NCBI RefSeq assembly: GCF_028551255.1
Contig: NZ_CP117029.1
Span: 2,852,001 to 2,916,000 of the forward strand
DNA from: Vibrio tubiashii
Lineage (GTDB): Bacteria; Pseudomonadota; Gammaproteobacteria; Enterobacterales; Vibrionaceae
Direction of reading: 5' to 3'
DNA: 64,000 nt
Part shown: in pieces, positions 1-8,174 of the stretch
Layout: each line of letters begins with the position of its first letter
Numbering within the stretch: the first letter of the stretch is position 1
Notes under the pieces: generated by a model
What the model was told of the DNA's origin: nothing
What the model saw: the letters and a program-made list of their open reading frames with translations, nothing else
The model's database searches: none
Position numbers and translations under genes: made by a program

Positions 1-189
1 GTAATAGTAATAGCTTTCTAGTCGCACACGATTGGAACCATCAGAATCCATTTTAAATGTAATACAGAATCCCTTAGTTGCATCAACCCAACTACCGGCC
101 GCTAAACACTGAGAAGCTAGCGCAGAGCTTGGCAACCAAGCAGCTATAGTTAGACTAAAAACCATTAACAGCTTAAATAACGCCTTCAT
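1..189 (-). CDS. mshQ: MSHA biogenesis protein MshQ, N-terminal part (runs off window)
   Basis: An open frame starts with ATG at 189 and remains open for 63 codons to base 1, so the gene is cut by the window edge. The first 25 residues are a typical signal peptide (MKALFK, hydrophobic core, ending SSALA), and the mature part begins SQCLAAGSW. It begins 3 bases after the mshP stop, and mshQ is the known last gene of the Vibrio msh cluster. MshQ is normally a large secreted or surface protein of the MSHA pilus system with no clear enzymatic role. Identity rests mainly on position; the visible 63 residues alone would only say exported protein. Confidence 0.75.
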   Translation of the reverse strand, partial: MKALFKLLMVFSLTIAAWLPSSALASQCLAAGSWVDATKGFCITFKMDSDGSNRVRLESYYYY

Positions 190-192
190 CTG

Positions 193-612
193 CTACTCCC
201 TAATCCAAACTTCTTGGTTGCGCTGCATTTGGTTAATACCAGTGCCACATATCGCGGTTGAACTGACCACGTACATTTGCGTTCCGTCCGCCAATTGCCC
301 TCCACGCGCCTGACAGCTCACCTGTACATCTTGGCAGTTAACCGTGGTATCAAACGTATTTACACTTACCCCATTAATAGCTGCACATTCAGTGCTGACT
401 GGGTTGGTACTTGTAATTCCATAGATACGTTCTAGCGCCCACTCATTCCCCGAGTGTGCTAACAGCGCAGCCTGAGTACCGACAACATCTTTGGCATGAC
501 TGTCACTGTTCGACCAACTAATCTGGCTCAGTGTGGAGGCTAGAAAACCCATCACTACCAATACAAAGATAATGACTATGTATAAACTACCCTGCTGTTT
601 ATTACGGGACAT
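193..612 (-). CDS. mshP: MSHA biogenesis protein MshP (minor pilin-like)
   Basis: 139 residues. The N-terminus (MSRNKQQGSLYIVIIFVLVV) has a short basic leader, a Gly, and a long hydrophobic helix, like the prepilin-like subunits that a prepilin peptidase processes. The Glu5 typical of pilins is absent, which is common in GspK/PilX-like minor subunits. The C-terminal half has several Cys that may form disulfides. It overlaps the end of mshO by 11 bases, so the two are likely translationally coupled. The inferred role is as a minor component at the pilus tip or in assembly initiation, by analogy with PilX. Confidence 0.88.
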   Translation of the reverse strand: MSRNKQQGSLYIVIIFVLVVMGFLASTLSQISWSNSDSHAKDVVGTQAALLAHSGNEWALERIYGITSTNPVSTECAAINGVSVNTFDTTVNCQDVQVSCQARGGQLADGTQMYVVSSTAICGTGINQMQRNQEVWIRE

Positions 613-1327
613 TTAACACCTGTATCTCTTGTATAAAGTTAGTTGATTCATCACCAGCTGCATTGTTGAAGGTCATATTTACCTGGACGATACCATTGTT
701 CTGCACGGTTGCAGGCGTATAAGTCAGCGCTCCTGTTATACCAGAATCCGATAGTGGTAACGCGCTAGCCCCACTCACACTACGGCGTAACTGACCCGCA
801 ACCAAACAATAGTTGACCATTCCATTGGGGTTATAGATGTAATGGCGATTGGATATTGAGCCACCAGCGATTGAAGCGGCTGCATCTGGCAAGATAAAAG
901 TATTACTCGCACTGCTAACATTGGTTAACGCAAACACATTGGTAGTGGGGTTAGCCTGAGTTGGGTTAATCACCATGTTGAGTGTATTAATGTTAGCGAC
1001 AGTCACACCATTGCGCCCTACTACAAAGTTGATATCCGCCCCTGAGACGGCGTAAAAACCTGACTCGACAATAGGAAAGAAGGAGATACAGCTAGTTGCC
1101 TGAGGAATCGCTAAGTCACTATTAAGCATATTCGGCACCGCATGGCGCACTTCACGAGACATCTTCTCCAGAATAAATTTGGCTTGAGTCTGTAGCCGCT
1201 GTCTATCAACCGTATCACTATAACCGCGAGCACCGAGCTCAACAAAACCGGCGATACCGAGCACTAAGATCGCCCCGACAATCAAGGTCACGACCATTTC
1301 GATTAAAGTAAAACCTTTCACTTTCAT
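602..1327 (-). CDS. mshO: MSHA biogenesis protein MshO (minor pilin)
   Basis: 241 residues. The leader MKVKG is followed by FTLIEMVVTLIVGAILVLG, a standard type IV prepilin cleavage site (G before F, with Glu5) and N-terminal helix. The rest is a soluble globular domain with no motif I recognise. Its start shares one base with the mshD stop, and its end overlaps mshP, so it is inside one tightly packed operon. It resembles PilW/GspJ-type minor pilins in position and architecture. Probable location: inner membrane before assembly, then the pilus. Confidence 0.9.
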   Translation of the reverse strand: MKVKGFTLIEMVVTLIVGAILVLGIAGFVELGARGYSDTVDRQRLQTQAKFILEKMSREVRHAVPNMLNSDLAIPQATSCISFFPIVESGFYAVSGADINFVVGRNGVTVANINTLNMVINPTQANPTTNVFALTNVSSASNTFILPDAAASIAGGSISNRHYIYNPNGMVNYCLVAGQLRRSVSGASALPLSDSGITGALTYTPATVQNNGIVQVNMTFNNAAGDESTNFIQEIQVLNVP

Positions 1328-1872
1328 CAGTAGTTCCCTCGGTAAGCATTAAGCACGGTTGGGGTTTGATTAGAGGCACTCACTGTAAGCTGGATTCGTT
1401 TAAGTCGATTAAGCTCGGCGTATGTAACTTCAACATCAACTCGAAAGTTAAGGTAGCTATTCCCACCTACAAGCAAGTTAAGATCACGACAGCCATTGGT
1501 TGCCAAAGGCTCCCAGCAACCATGAAAGTCATCGACATCATTGTAAGTATCAGGGTTACTGTTTGTTTCACCTTGATCTGCATCTATACCAAAAGCCCTA
1601 GGGCCTGTAGGACCAGAACAAACTAGAGCACCAGCGTCACTTGATGAGCAACGCGGTATACCACCTTGATCGCCACTATTTTCGTCAAACTTGCGCGCCA
1701 ATATCTGTGTCATTACGCTTTGCCCCAAAGCGGCAGCTCGCGTTTGGTAATGAGGATCTGCACTGCGTGATACTTGGGGGACCAAAAAGCTAGTAATGGT
1801 CAGCATGGCAATACCCATCACAACAATGACAACAATGCTTTCGATTAGTGTAAACCCGCGCGCTTGAGTCAT
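1327..1872 (-). CDS. mshD: MSHA pilin protein MshD (minor pilin)
   Basis: 181 residues from the ATG at 1872. A longer open frame reaches 1929 but adds a Cys-rich non-leader stretch, while the internal ATG gives MTQARG/FTLIESIVVIVVM, a correct prepilin leader with Glu5; the start also overlaps the mshC stop as TAATG. Four Cys lie near residues 75-135, and an acidic segment surrounds DVDDFHGCW. It is a minor pilin of the MshBACDOPQ set, likely incorporated in or priming the pilus. Confidence 0.9.
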   Translation of the reverse strand: MTQARGFTLIESIVVIVVMGIAMLTITSFLVPQVSRSADPHYQTRAAALGQSVMTQILARKFDENSGDQGGIPRCSSSDAGALVCSGPTGPRAFGIDADQGETNSNPDTYNDVDDFHGCWEPLATNGCRDLNLLVGGNSYLNFRVDVEVTYAELNRLKRIQLTVSASNQTPTVLNAYRGNY

Positions 1873-2348
1873 TAGCAGCCCCCCGCAGGTGAAACGTAAC
1901 CCACTGCATTGATTTGTACAGCAACACAAGTGCCGTCAGTCGAGGTCATTTGTATATTAACAGGAGTTGCGACACCATCAGGATTGCCTAGCAAATCAAA
2001 ATTAACCAGTGCGCCAACATTGGAAGTGAAAGATACATCATTGAGAGACACCCAATCACTACGCCCATCGTCACGCGTAGCACAGGCCGCTTGAGAACCA
2101 ATACAGTTACCTAACAGGCTAAGGGTAAAATTGGTACTACCGCTAATTGCATCCATATCAACATTCGACTGCATGCGATTCACTTGAACTTGGCGAATAA
2201 CCGAGATCACTTGCTCTTGCGCAGCAAAAGGAGAGAAACCAGAACGCCCAGAATAACGGCTGGCAGCATAAACCGACACTATCGACACTAATAATATAAC
2301 GACGATCAGTTCAATCAATGTAAAACCAAAGACTCTTGGCCTAGCCAT
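1872..2348 (-). CDS. mshC: MSHA pilin protein MshC (minor pilin)
   Basis: 158 residues. The N-terminus reads MARPRVFG then FTLIELIVVILLVS, giving a prepilin cleavage site after Gly8 with Glu at +5. The predicted mature protein has four Cys, the last being the C-terminal residue. It follows mshA after a 161-base gap that holds a terminator-like hairpin, and its stop overlaps the mshD start. GspH/FimT-like minor pilins have this size and layout, so a structural or priming role in the pilus is likely. Confidence 0.9.
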   Translation of the reverse strand: MARPRVFGFTLIELIVVILLVSIVSVYAASRYSGRSGFSPFAAQEQVISVIRQVQVNRMQSNVDMDAISGSTNFTLSLLGNCIGSQAACATRDDGRSDWVSLNDVSFTSNVGALVNFDLLGNPDGVATPVNIQMTSTDGTCVAVQINAVGYVSPAGGC

Positions 2349-2459
2349 AACCAGTTACCATGGGACGTATACTTAAAGTCAGTATATAACAGATCAGGTT
2401 AGGGCTGTTGTTTTTTAAGGATTTTTGAGAAGGGCTTAGAGGTGTCTTTTAGAAAAGAA

Positions 2460-2501
2460 AAAGGCCAGCTTTATGGGGTCACTTCACTTTTGCTGGCCTT
2501 T
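2460..2501 (-). terminator. Terminator-like hairpin between mshA and mshC
   Basis: Reading on the minus strand, the perfect 10-bp arms AAAGGCCAGC (2492-2501) and GCTGGCCTTT (2460-2469) surround a 22-base loop, followed by a T-rich TTTCTTTT run. It lies 8 bases past the mshA stop. The downstream minor pilin genes probably depend on partial read-through or a local promoter, which would let mshA be made in excess. Confidence 0.7.
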
Positions 2502-2509
2502 GTTCCTTA

Positions 2510-3040
2510 TTATGGCGTCGGTAATCCACAAGCAGTACCAGCAGCACCATCAATCAAAGCAACTGTAGCTGGCGTAGTGGCATTCGTAGCGGCAGTGTAC
2601 CTCACGCATCGCGTGTTAAAACCAGCAAGGCCTAGATCAATCGTTGTATTGGTTTGATCAGTGTTAGTACCAGATGATGATTGCAACACTACAAAATCTT
2701 GTGACAAATCAAGAGCTTGAACAATTCCTCCTTGGTTTGCTGTTGTATCACTTACAGCCGTTGGATAACCAAAATGATGTGCGATACCACCTACAACAGT
2801 TCCTGGATTAGCAGCATTCGTAAATGCTGTATATGTTGTTGCCTCAATACCATTAATTGCAGCACGACCATATGAAATTCCCATAGCACTGGCAACCGCT
2901 CCACGTAAACCTTCAAGTGAAGCCTCACGCGCATCACCCTGCAGGTTTAAAAATCTCGGCGCTGCAGTCACTGCAAGAATACCTAGAATAACAATTACCA
3001 CCACTAGTTCAATTAGGGTGAAACCGCCTTGTCTTTTCAT
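2510..3040 (-). CDS. mshA: MSHA major pilin MshA
   Basis: 176 residues. The leader MKRQGG is followed by [20 protein letters not shown], a textbook type IVa prepilin with Glu5. The mature protein has an Ala/Gly/Thr-rich body and two Cys near the C-terminus (about 144 and 171) that should form the D-region disulfide loop of type IV pilins. It forms the fibre of the mannose-sensitive haemagglutinin pilus used for surface attachment and early biofilm. It sits 33 bases downstream of mshB and is followed by a strong hairpin, fitting high expression. Pilin bodies vary strongly between strains, so the family call is surer than allele identity. Confidence 0.93.
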   Translation of the reverse strand: MKRQGGFTLIELVVVIVILGILAVTAAPRFLNLQGDAREASLEGLRGAVASAMGISYGRAAINGIEATTYTAFTNAANPGTVVGGIAHHFGYPTAVSDTTANQGGIVQALDLSQDFVVLQSSSGTNTDQTNTTIDLGLAGFNTRCVRYTAATNATTPATVALIDGAAGTACGLPTP

Positions 3041-3073
3041 AGTAAAAATCTCTCTATGTTGTGGGCTGCAGAA

Positions 3074-3640
3074 TTACTGCAAAGTTACGGTCACACGACC
3101 AGTTTCAATTTCATAAACAAACTGATGTTCACTGTTACCTTCTCGCTGAATATAAGTGCAAGTAGATTGAGCGTTATCAGCTTGTGCTGAATACTTAATA
3201 TTAGAATCCGCTTGAGCCTGAGTTACCGTGCCCACTTTAGGTGGGTTTTGCAGTAAGTTCTCCATCAGCTCAACACAAATTGTGTCAGTTAATGCGGTAG
3301 GGAAATTCGTATCATTGGTGTTAATTGCAAATGGGTAACCATCTCTAAAGTTACCGCCAGATTGACTGGTACTGGTCAGCCAAAACTTAACACCATCATA
3401 ATTTACCGTATTTCGTACAACGGAATCAATGGTCACAGAAGGTCTTGCTTCCGCTTCCCACTGTGCACGTGCAGAGAGTACCCCTGTTGCGTAGCCACCT
3501 GCTACTCCTTCAACACTGGCTTTTTTCGCTTCATCCGTCACATCCAAGAAGCGCGGTAAGGCAGCAACAGCGAGTAGGCCAACCACCACGATAACCACAA
3601 CGAGCTCAACTAGTGAGAAACCAGACTGTTTGTTTGACAT
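3074..3640 (-). CDS. mshB: MSHA pilin protein MshB (minor pilin)
   Basis: 188 residues. The leader MSNKQSG is followed by FSLVELVVVIVVVGLLAVAA, a prepilin cleavage site with Glu5. It is the first gene of the structural group mshBACDOPQ and is preceded by a good -10 element. Its close likeness to MshA in the N-terminal 60 residues (RFLDVTDEAKKASVEG against [16 protein letters not shown]) suggests the two arose by duplication. It is known in V. cholerae as a minor component of the pilus. Confidence 0.9.
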   Translation of the reverse strand: MSNKQSGFSLVELVVVIVVVGLLAVAALPRFLDVTDEAKKASVEGVAGGYATGVLSARAQWEAEARPSVTIDSVVRNTVNYDGVKFWLTSTSQSGGNFRDGYPFAINTNDTNFPTALTDTICVELMENLLQNPPKVGTVTQAQADSNIKYSAQADNAQSTCTYIQREGNSEHQFVYEIETGRVTVTLQ

Positions 3641-3670
3641 ATATTTATCACCTACCGTTATGTACAGTGC

Positions 3671-3676
3671 ATTATA
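3671..3676 (-). promoter_or_regulatory. Probable -10 element for mshBACDOPQ
   Basis: In the 78-base gap between mshF and mshB the minus strand reads CCGTATAATGC, a perfect TATAAT, 31 bases before the mshB ATG. I see no strong TTGACA at the right distance. In V. cholerae the structural msh genes are transcribed separately from the secretory group, which fits a promoter here. Confidence 0.55.
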
Positions 3677-3718
3677 CGGAAATTGTACTAATTCGCTATA
3701 TTGAGAGTGTCAATAACT

Positions 3719-4198
3719 CTACTGAGCTAAGAAACCCGTCTTAGCTATAAACCTATTATCCATCAAAGTGATAGAAATCAATCTGTCGTTGCTATACAGA
3801 TAATCACAGTGATAATTGTTCGCTATCGTTTTGTTTTCAATCGCAACCGGCTGATTACCTAGAACTTCATGTTGCGGGTATAAGGTGTCTAGCCACATTA
3901 AGCAATCTACTTGCTGCGAATCACCCAAAGGTTTGGTCCACCCCATACTAGTATAGTTCAACGTACGACCTTCAATGGTTATCTCATTTTGTTGATCAGA
4001 TAACAACCACTGCTGTTTATAGTAGCTTGCTCGCTCAACAATACTTTGACTCGCGAGCAAAAAAGCCGATTGATTGGCCTCTTTCACCACGTTCTGCCAT
4101 ACCAACATAAAGCTCATGATCAAACAGACAATAACCAGTAACCAAATCGCTAGCCGTGAGCGCTCTATGTAACTGATCAAATTAGCCTTTAATGGCAT
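3719..4198 (-). CDS. mshF: MSHA biogenesis protein MshF
   Basis: 159 residues, with one membrane segment at about residues 16-37 (LAIWLLVIVCLIMSFMLVW) and a small periplasmic domain beyond it. It overlaps the end of mshG by 17 bases and is the last gene of the secretory group mshHIJKLMNEGF. No catalytic motif is visible. The family has no well-defined biochemical role; topology suggests an inner-membrane assembly protein. Confidence 0.85.
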   Translation of the reverse strand: MPLKANLISYIERSRLAIWLLVIVCLIMSFMLVWQNVVKEANQSAFLLASQSIVERASYYKQQWLLSDQQNEITIEGRTLNYTSMGWTKPLGDSQQVDCLMWLDTLYPQHEVLGNQPVAIENKTIANNYHCDYLYSNDRLISITLMDNRFIAKTGFLAQ

Positions 4199-5402
4199 CT
4201 AACATTCCCCACATTGGTAGGAAGATACCTAGAGCCAGAATCAAAACCATACCCGCCACAATTACAAGCAAGATAGGTTCGATCCGTGCGGTTAGCGTCT
4301 TTAAATCATAATCGACTTCACGATCGTAAAAATCCGCCACTTCTAATAGCAGTTCATCGATACGCCCCGTCTCTTCACCGACACTAATCATCTGAATCAC
4401 CAACGGGGTAAACACACCACTGTTTATCGCTGTTGAAGAGATGGTTCCGCCCGCTTCAATCGAGGATTTCATCTCTATCAGCCTGTTCTCTAGAAATTTA
4501 TTGCCGAGAGCTTCCGCTGAGAGGGCTAAAGATTGGTTTAGTGGAACCCCCGCCTTAAGCATCAGAGCAAAGGTACGAGAAAAGCGTGACAGCAGGGCGC
4601 GATTTATCAGCTCGCCCACTACAGGCATTCTTAAGCGAAACTTATCCCACTTTTCTCTCCCATTGGCGGTACTTAACCAAGCTCTAAATCCAAACAGAGC
4701 CGCCACAATTCCTGCCACCATCATCACCCAGTAATTAACAAAAAACTCTGACGTCGTAATCAATATGCGAGTCGGCAAAGGAAGATCGACGCCAAAACGA
4801 GAGAACATACTGGAAAACTGCGGAATCACTTTGACGTTAAGAATAAACAGTGCAATGACAATAAAGCAGATAACAAAGGTCGGATAACGCATTGCAGTTT
4901 TGATTCGTTTACGCGTCTCTACTTCCTGTTCATAATAGTTCGCTAACTGCAGTAGCGCTTGATCCAAACGACCGGTATTTTCACCAACGTGGATCATAGA
5001 AACAAACAGCGGGCTAAACACCTTAGGGAATAGCTGCATAGAGGCCGACAAGCTGCGACCATTAGTCAGTTCTTGAGTCACATCTTCGAGCGCAGCTTGC
5101 AGCTGTTTATTGGCGCTATTTTGGCTCAAGCCTTTCATAGAACGCAGCAGAGGAACGCCTGCTTTGGTCAAGCTATACAGCTGACGACAGAAAATCACCA
5201 ACACCTCTAAAGGAATCGCTGGCGTGAATAGCGCCTTAAGATCAAGATTCAACGGGCTTTTGCCACTATGGGCCGAGATATTAATTGGAATAATACCTTT
5301 GCCCATAAGCTGCTCTGCTGCGGCTTCTTGAGTGGGGGCTTCTACCAGCCCTGAAACTGCACTGCCATCAAGATTACGTCCTTGGTATCGAAAACTCTTC
5401 AT
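4182..5402 (-). CDS. mshG: MSHA inner-membrane platform protein MshG (PilC/GspF family)
   Basis: 406 residues. Two repeated GspF/PilC domains can be seen: one near residues 65-190 (FCRQLYSLTKAGVPLLRSM) and one near 270-395 (FSRTFALMLKAGVPLNQSL), each with a conserved GE.TGR signature (HVGENTGRLD and SVGEETGRID). Hydrophobic segments lie at about 170-195, 220-240 and 375-400. It forms the inner-membrane platform that couples the MshE ATPase to pilin polymerisation. It is 8 bases downstream of mshE. Confidence 0.94.
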   Translation of the reverse strand: MKSFRYQGRNLDGSAVSGLVEAPTQEAAAEQLMGKGIIPINISAHSGKSPLNLDLKALFTPAIPLEVLVIFCRQLYSLTKAGVPLLRSMKGLSQNSANKQLQAALEDVTQELTNGRSLSASMQLFPKVFSPLFVSMIHVGENTGRLDQALLQLANYYEQEVETRKRIKTAMRYPTFVICFIVIALFILNVKVIPQFSSMFSRFGVDLPLPTRILITTSEFFVNYWVMMVAGIVAALFGFRAWLSTANGREKWDKFRLRMPVVGELINRALLSRFSRTFALMLKAGVPLNQSLALSAEALGNKFLENRLIEMKSSIEAGGTISSTAINSGVFTPLVIQMISVGEETGRIDELLLEVADFYDREVDYDLKTLTARIEPILLVIVAGMVLILALGIFLPMWGMLDAIKG

Positions 5403-5410
5403 CGCTTACC

Positions 5411-7135
5411 TTAGATATAAATCGCTTGTATGTGACCAGATGAATCACCTTCACCGAGACTCATCACTTCACTTAAGCTCACCGTCCCCTGCAGAGCTAA
5501 CTCCATCGCTGATGCCAGCAGAGGTTTATAGTTTGGTGACTGACGCGCTACCTGAGAAAAGCCAACCGCATCATTGGCTCGCAGCATGTCCATCATCTCT
5601 TGTTCAAGCTCAAGCATCTCAAACACACCGATTCGACCTCGGTATCCGGTTAGATTACAGTTCTGACAACCGCGGCCTTTAACAAAGCTCGCCCCGACTT
5701 GATTTGGGAAACGTTGGGCAAGCCACTGCACTCTTGCATCGTCAAGCTGCTCTTCAGTTTTACAATCAGGACAAACTTTACGTACCAGTCGCTGCGCAAC
5801 CACTGCTCGTACCGCACTCGCCACCAGATAACCTGGCGCCCCCATATCCATCATGCGCAGTGCGCTATCTATCGCGTCATTGGTGTGCAAAGTACTTAAT
5901 ACTAAGTGACCTGTAAGCGCCGCTCGCAAACCAATTTCGACCGTCTCTTGATCACGCATCTCACCAACAAGAATAATATCCGGATCTTGGCGAAGAAAGG
6001 TTCTCAGTACCGTCGAGAAATCAAGGTCGATCTTAGGGTTAACTTGCACTTGGTTAACGCGTGGTAGTCGATATTCGACCGGATCTTCTGCGGTAATAAT
6101 CTTTTTGCCTGGCTCATTAAGCTCACTCAATGCACCATAGAGTGTGGTGGTTTTACCTGAGCCCGTTGGCCCAGTCACCAAAATCATGCCGTGTGGACGA
6201 CGCAACTGACGTCTTAATTTATCAAGTAGGTGAGGCGGAATGCCCGACTCTTCTAATTTACGTACGCCTGAAGATTGGTTGAGCAGACGCATTACGACCG
6301 ATTCGCCATACTGAACAGGCATAGTCGACATACGAATATCAACCGACTGACCTTTCGAGCGAATATTGAAGCGCCCATCTTGCGGCAAACGCTTTTCGGA
6401 AATATCCAGATTAGCCATCAACTTCAAGCGCAATACCAATGCAGAGGCAATATTAACCTCGTTAAGCAGTGTCTCGTGCAAAACACCATCGATACGCTGA
6501 CGTAAGCGCAACACGTTCGAATCAGGTTCAATATGAATATCGGATGCTCCAACTTGAATCGCATCCTCAAACAACGAGTTGATCAGTTTTACAACCGTCA
6601 CTTCTTCGCTATCGTCATCTTCAATACTGAAGTCAAATGCTTCGGTGACCTGGTGCTCAGCCTGTAGCTGCTCGGCAAAAGAGGCGATTTCCTTGGTGCG
6701 GCGATAATAGCGATCGAACCCTTCCACTAGTTGGCTTTCAGGTGCGATTACAAATTCAATACCATATTGAGCAAGCTGACCTAACAAGGCTTCTTGCGCG
6801 AAGAGATCAGCCGGGTCACTCATTGCAACACGCAATGTGTCCATATGACGGCCAATAACTAGCGCTCTCAGTCGTCTAGCATGTACTTCTGGAAGAAGCT
6901 GCACAGCTTCGACATCGACATCCGCACGACTAAGATCAATCAATGGAATATCGAGCTGCTGAGACAAAAATGACAACATCTGATGCTCAGTCAAAGCCCC
7001 AAGTTCTATCAGCGCTGCACCTAGTTTTCTACCTGTTGATTTTTGCGCACTCAGCGCCTGCTCAACCTGCTGCTCGGTAATAATACCTTCTTCAACCAGT
7101 AAGTCGCCGAGACGTTTTCTTAGTTTAATTTTCAC
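5411..7135 (-). CDS. mshE: MSHA pilus extension ATPase MshE (c-di-GMP-responsive)
   Basis: 574 residues, GspE/PilB family. The N-terminal MshEN domain shows two tandem nucleotide-binding motifs, RLGDLLVEEG..Q from residue 8 and RKLGAALIELG..Q from residue 36, which in V. cholerae MshE bind cyclic di-GMP. The ATPase core has Walker A GPTGSGKT (322-329), the Asp box around ITAEDPVEY, Walker B DPDIILVGEM (384-393), the His box STLHTND (414-420), and four Cys (455, 458, 490, 493) for zinc. It hydrolyses ATP in the cytoplasm to drive MSHA pilus extension. It overlaps mshN by 11 bases and precedes mshG. Confidence 0.96.
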   Translation of the reverse strand: MKIKLRKRLGDLLVEEGIITEQQVEQALSAQKSTGRKLGAALIELGALTEHQMLSFLSQQLDIPLIDLSRADVDVEAVQLLPEVHARRLRALVIGRHMDTLRVAMSDPADLFAQEALLGQLAQYGIEFVIAPESQLVEGFDRYYRRTKEIASFAEQLQAEHQVTEAFDFSIEDDDSEEVTVVKLINSLFEDAIQVGASDIHIEPDSNVLRLRQRIDGVLHETLLNEVNIASALVLRLKLMANLDISEKRLPQDGRFNIRSKGQSVDIRMSTMPVQYGESVVMRLLNQSSGVRKLEESGIPPHLLDKLRRQLRRPHGMILVTGPTGSGKTTTLYGALSELNEPGKKIITAEDPVEYRLPRVNQVQVNPKIDLDFSTVLRTFLRQDPDIILVGEMRDQETVEIGLRAALTGHLVLSTLHTNDAIDSALRMMDMGAPGYLVASAVRAVVAQRLVRKVCPDCKTEEQLDDARVQWLAQRFPNQVGASFVKGRGCQNCNLTGYRGRIGVFEMLELEQEMMDMLRANDAVGFSQVARQSPNYKPLLASAMELALQGTVSLSEVMSLGEGDSSGHIQAIYI

Positions 7136-8171
7136 TCGGCTGCTCCTCTAAGCTCTCAATCAAAGAAATTCGGTCACGTATAAACTGTTGCGATTGACTA
7201 GATAGACCCAGCTTCGTCAAGGCTTGTGAGTATGATGACTTGGCATCCGCTAGTTGGAATGCTCGCTCTTGTTGAATACCTAAGCCCATCCACCAGCGAC
7301 CACTTTCCGGCTCTCGTTGAACGAGCTGTTGGTAGCTTTGTAATGCCAACTGATCTTGTTTCTCTTTTTGGGCTAATGCTGCGCGGAGAGAAAGGTATTC
7401 AACAGGAACTGATGCTGGGAGCGTACTTAATACAGTGAGTGCTACCGCGTTTTGTTGCTCTTTCATCAACATTTTGGCTAAAGAGAGGCGCAAGGTAGAA
7501 TCATTGCTGTCTAATGCAATTCCCTTTTGCAGGATATCTGCCGCCTTGCGTACTTCACCCTTTCCATAGTAAAGGGCGGCGAGGCGTTTTCTTACCTGTT
7601 TATTCGCTGGCGTATAACGCAGTGAATCGGCGTAGTGATTAAGCGCATCGTTGAGGTTATTGCTGTCGAGCGCCTTTTTCGCCCGCTCTTGGGCTTTGGC
7701 TGAAAGCTGCTCTGGTGTCAGCTCAACTTGCTCTATCACCACTTCACCTTGAGTGGGAACAGGCTTTGAAGCCGAAACCTGCGTACTTGTAGCCGCTTTA
7801 GCAATCGCAACCGGTTTGGTTGGTTGCTTAGCTTGAGGTTGAACCGATGACGCGGGTTTCGAGCGAGGGGAAACGTCCTCTTCGACTAATGTTTGATAAA
7901 CAGGTTGGTCTACAACAGCTACCTTTGTCGTAGGAGACTCCACAGTTTGTTGCTGGCTGTCAGTAGGAGTGATAGAGCTAACAACCACCTCTGGTGGCGA
8001 TTGTTGCGAGAGCGCCCAGCCACCAACTGCCAAGCTTAGCGTGAAGCTCCCAACCACCCATGGCAATACGGCTCTTTGCTTTACTGGCTGCACATTCGCT
8101 TTGCAGATACCCTTGGCCAAAGTGGACTTGTCATCGGCTAGTTGGGACAGCGCATTATTAATCGCACTCAT
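7125..8171 (-). CDS. mshN: MSHA biogenesis protein MshN (TPR protein)
   Basis: 348 residues. A short cytoplasmic N-terminus is followed by one membrane segment (about 35-54, LPWVVGSFTLSLAVGGWAL), a low-complexity Pro/Ser/Gln/Val linker (about 60-150), then TPR-like helices from about 160 to 335 (NALNHYADSLRYTPANK, then repeated units). It is probably periplasmic, anchored in the inner membrane, and may link inner-membrane parts to the MshL secretin or aid its assembly. It overlaps mshE and starts 4 bases after mshM ends. Confidence 0.88.
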   Translation of the reverse strand: MSAINNALSQLADDKSTLAKGICKANVQPVKQRAVLPWVVGSFTLSLAVGGWALSQQSPPEVVVSSITPTDSQQQTVESPTTKVAVVDQPVYQTLVEEDVSPRSKPASSVQPQAKQPTKPVAIAKAATSTQVSASKPVPTQGEVVIEQVELTPEQLSAKAQERAKKALDSNNLNDALNHYADSLRYTPANKQVRKRLAALYYGKGEVRKAADILQKGIALDSNDSTLRLSLAKMLMKEQQNAVALTVLSTLPASVPVEYLSLRAALAQKEKQDQLALQSYQQLVQREPESGRWWMGLGIQQERAFQLADAKSSYSQALTKLGLSSQSQQFIRDRISLIESLEEQPSEN

Positions 8172-8174
8172 TGT

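Noticed and set aside
1873..1929. Extended mshD start
   Set aside because: Adds a Cys-rich stretch before a standard prepilin leader, which must be near the N-terminus.
5332..5682. 116-codon plus-strand frame antisense to mshE/mshG
   Set aside because: Overlaps two clear family genes and shows no motif.
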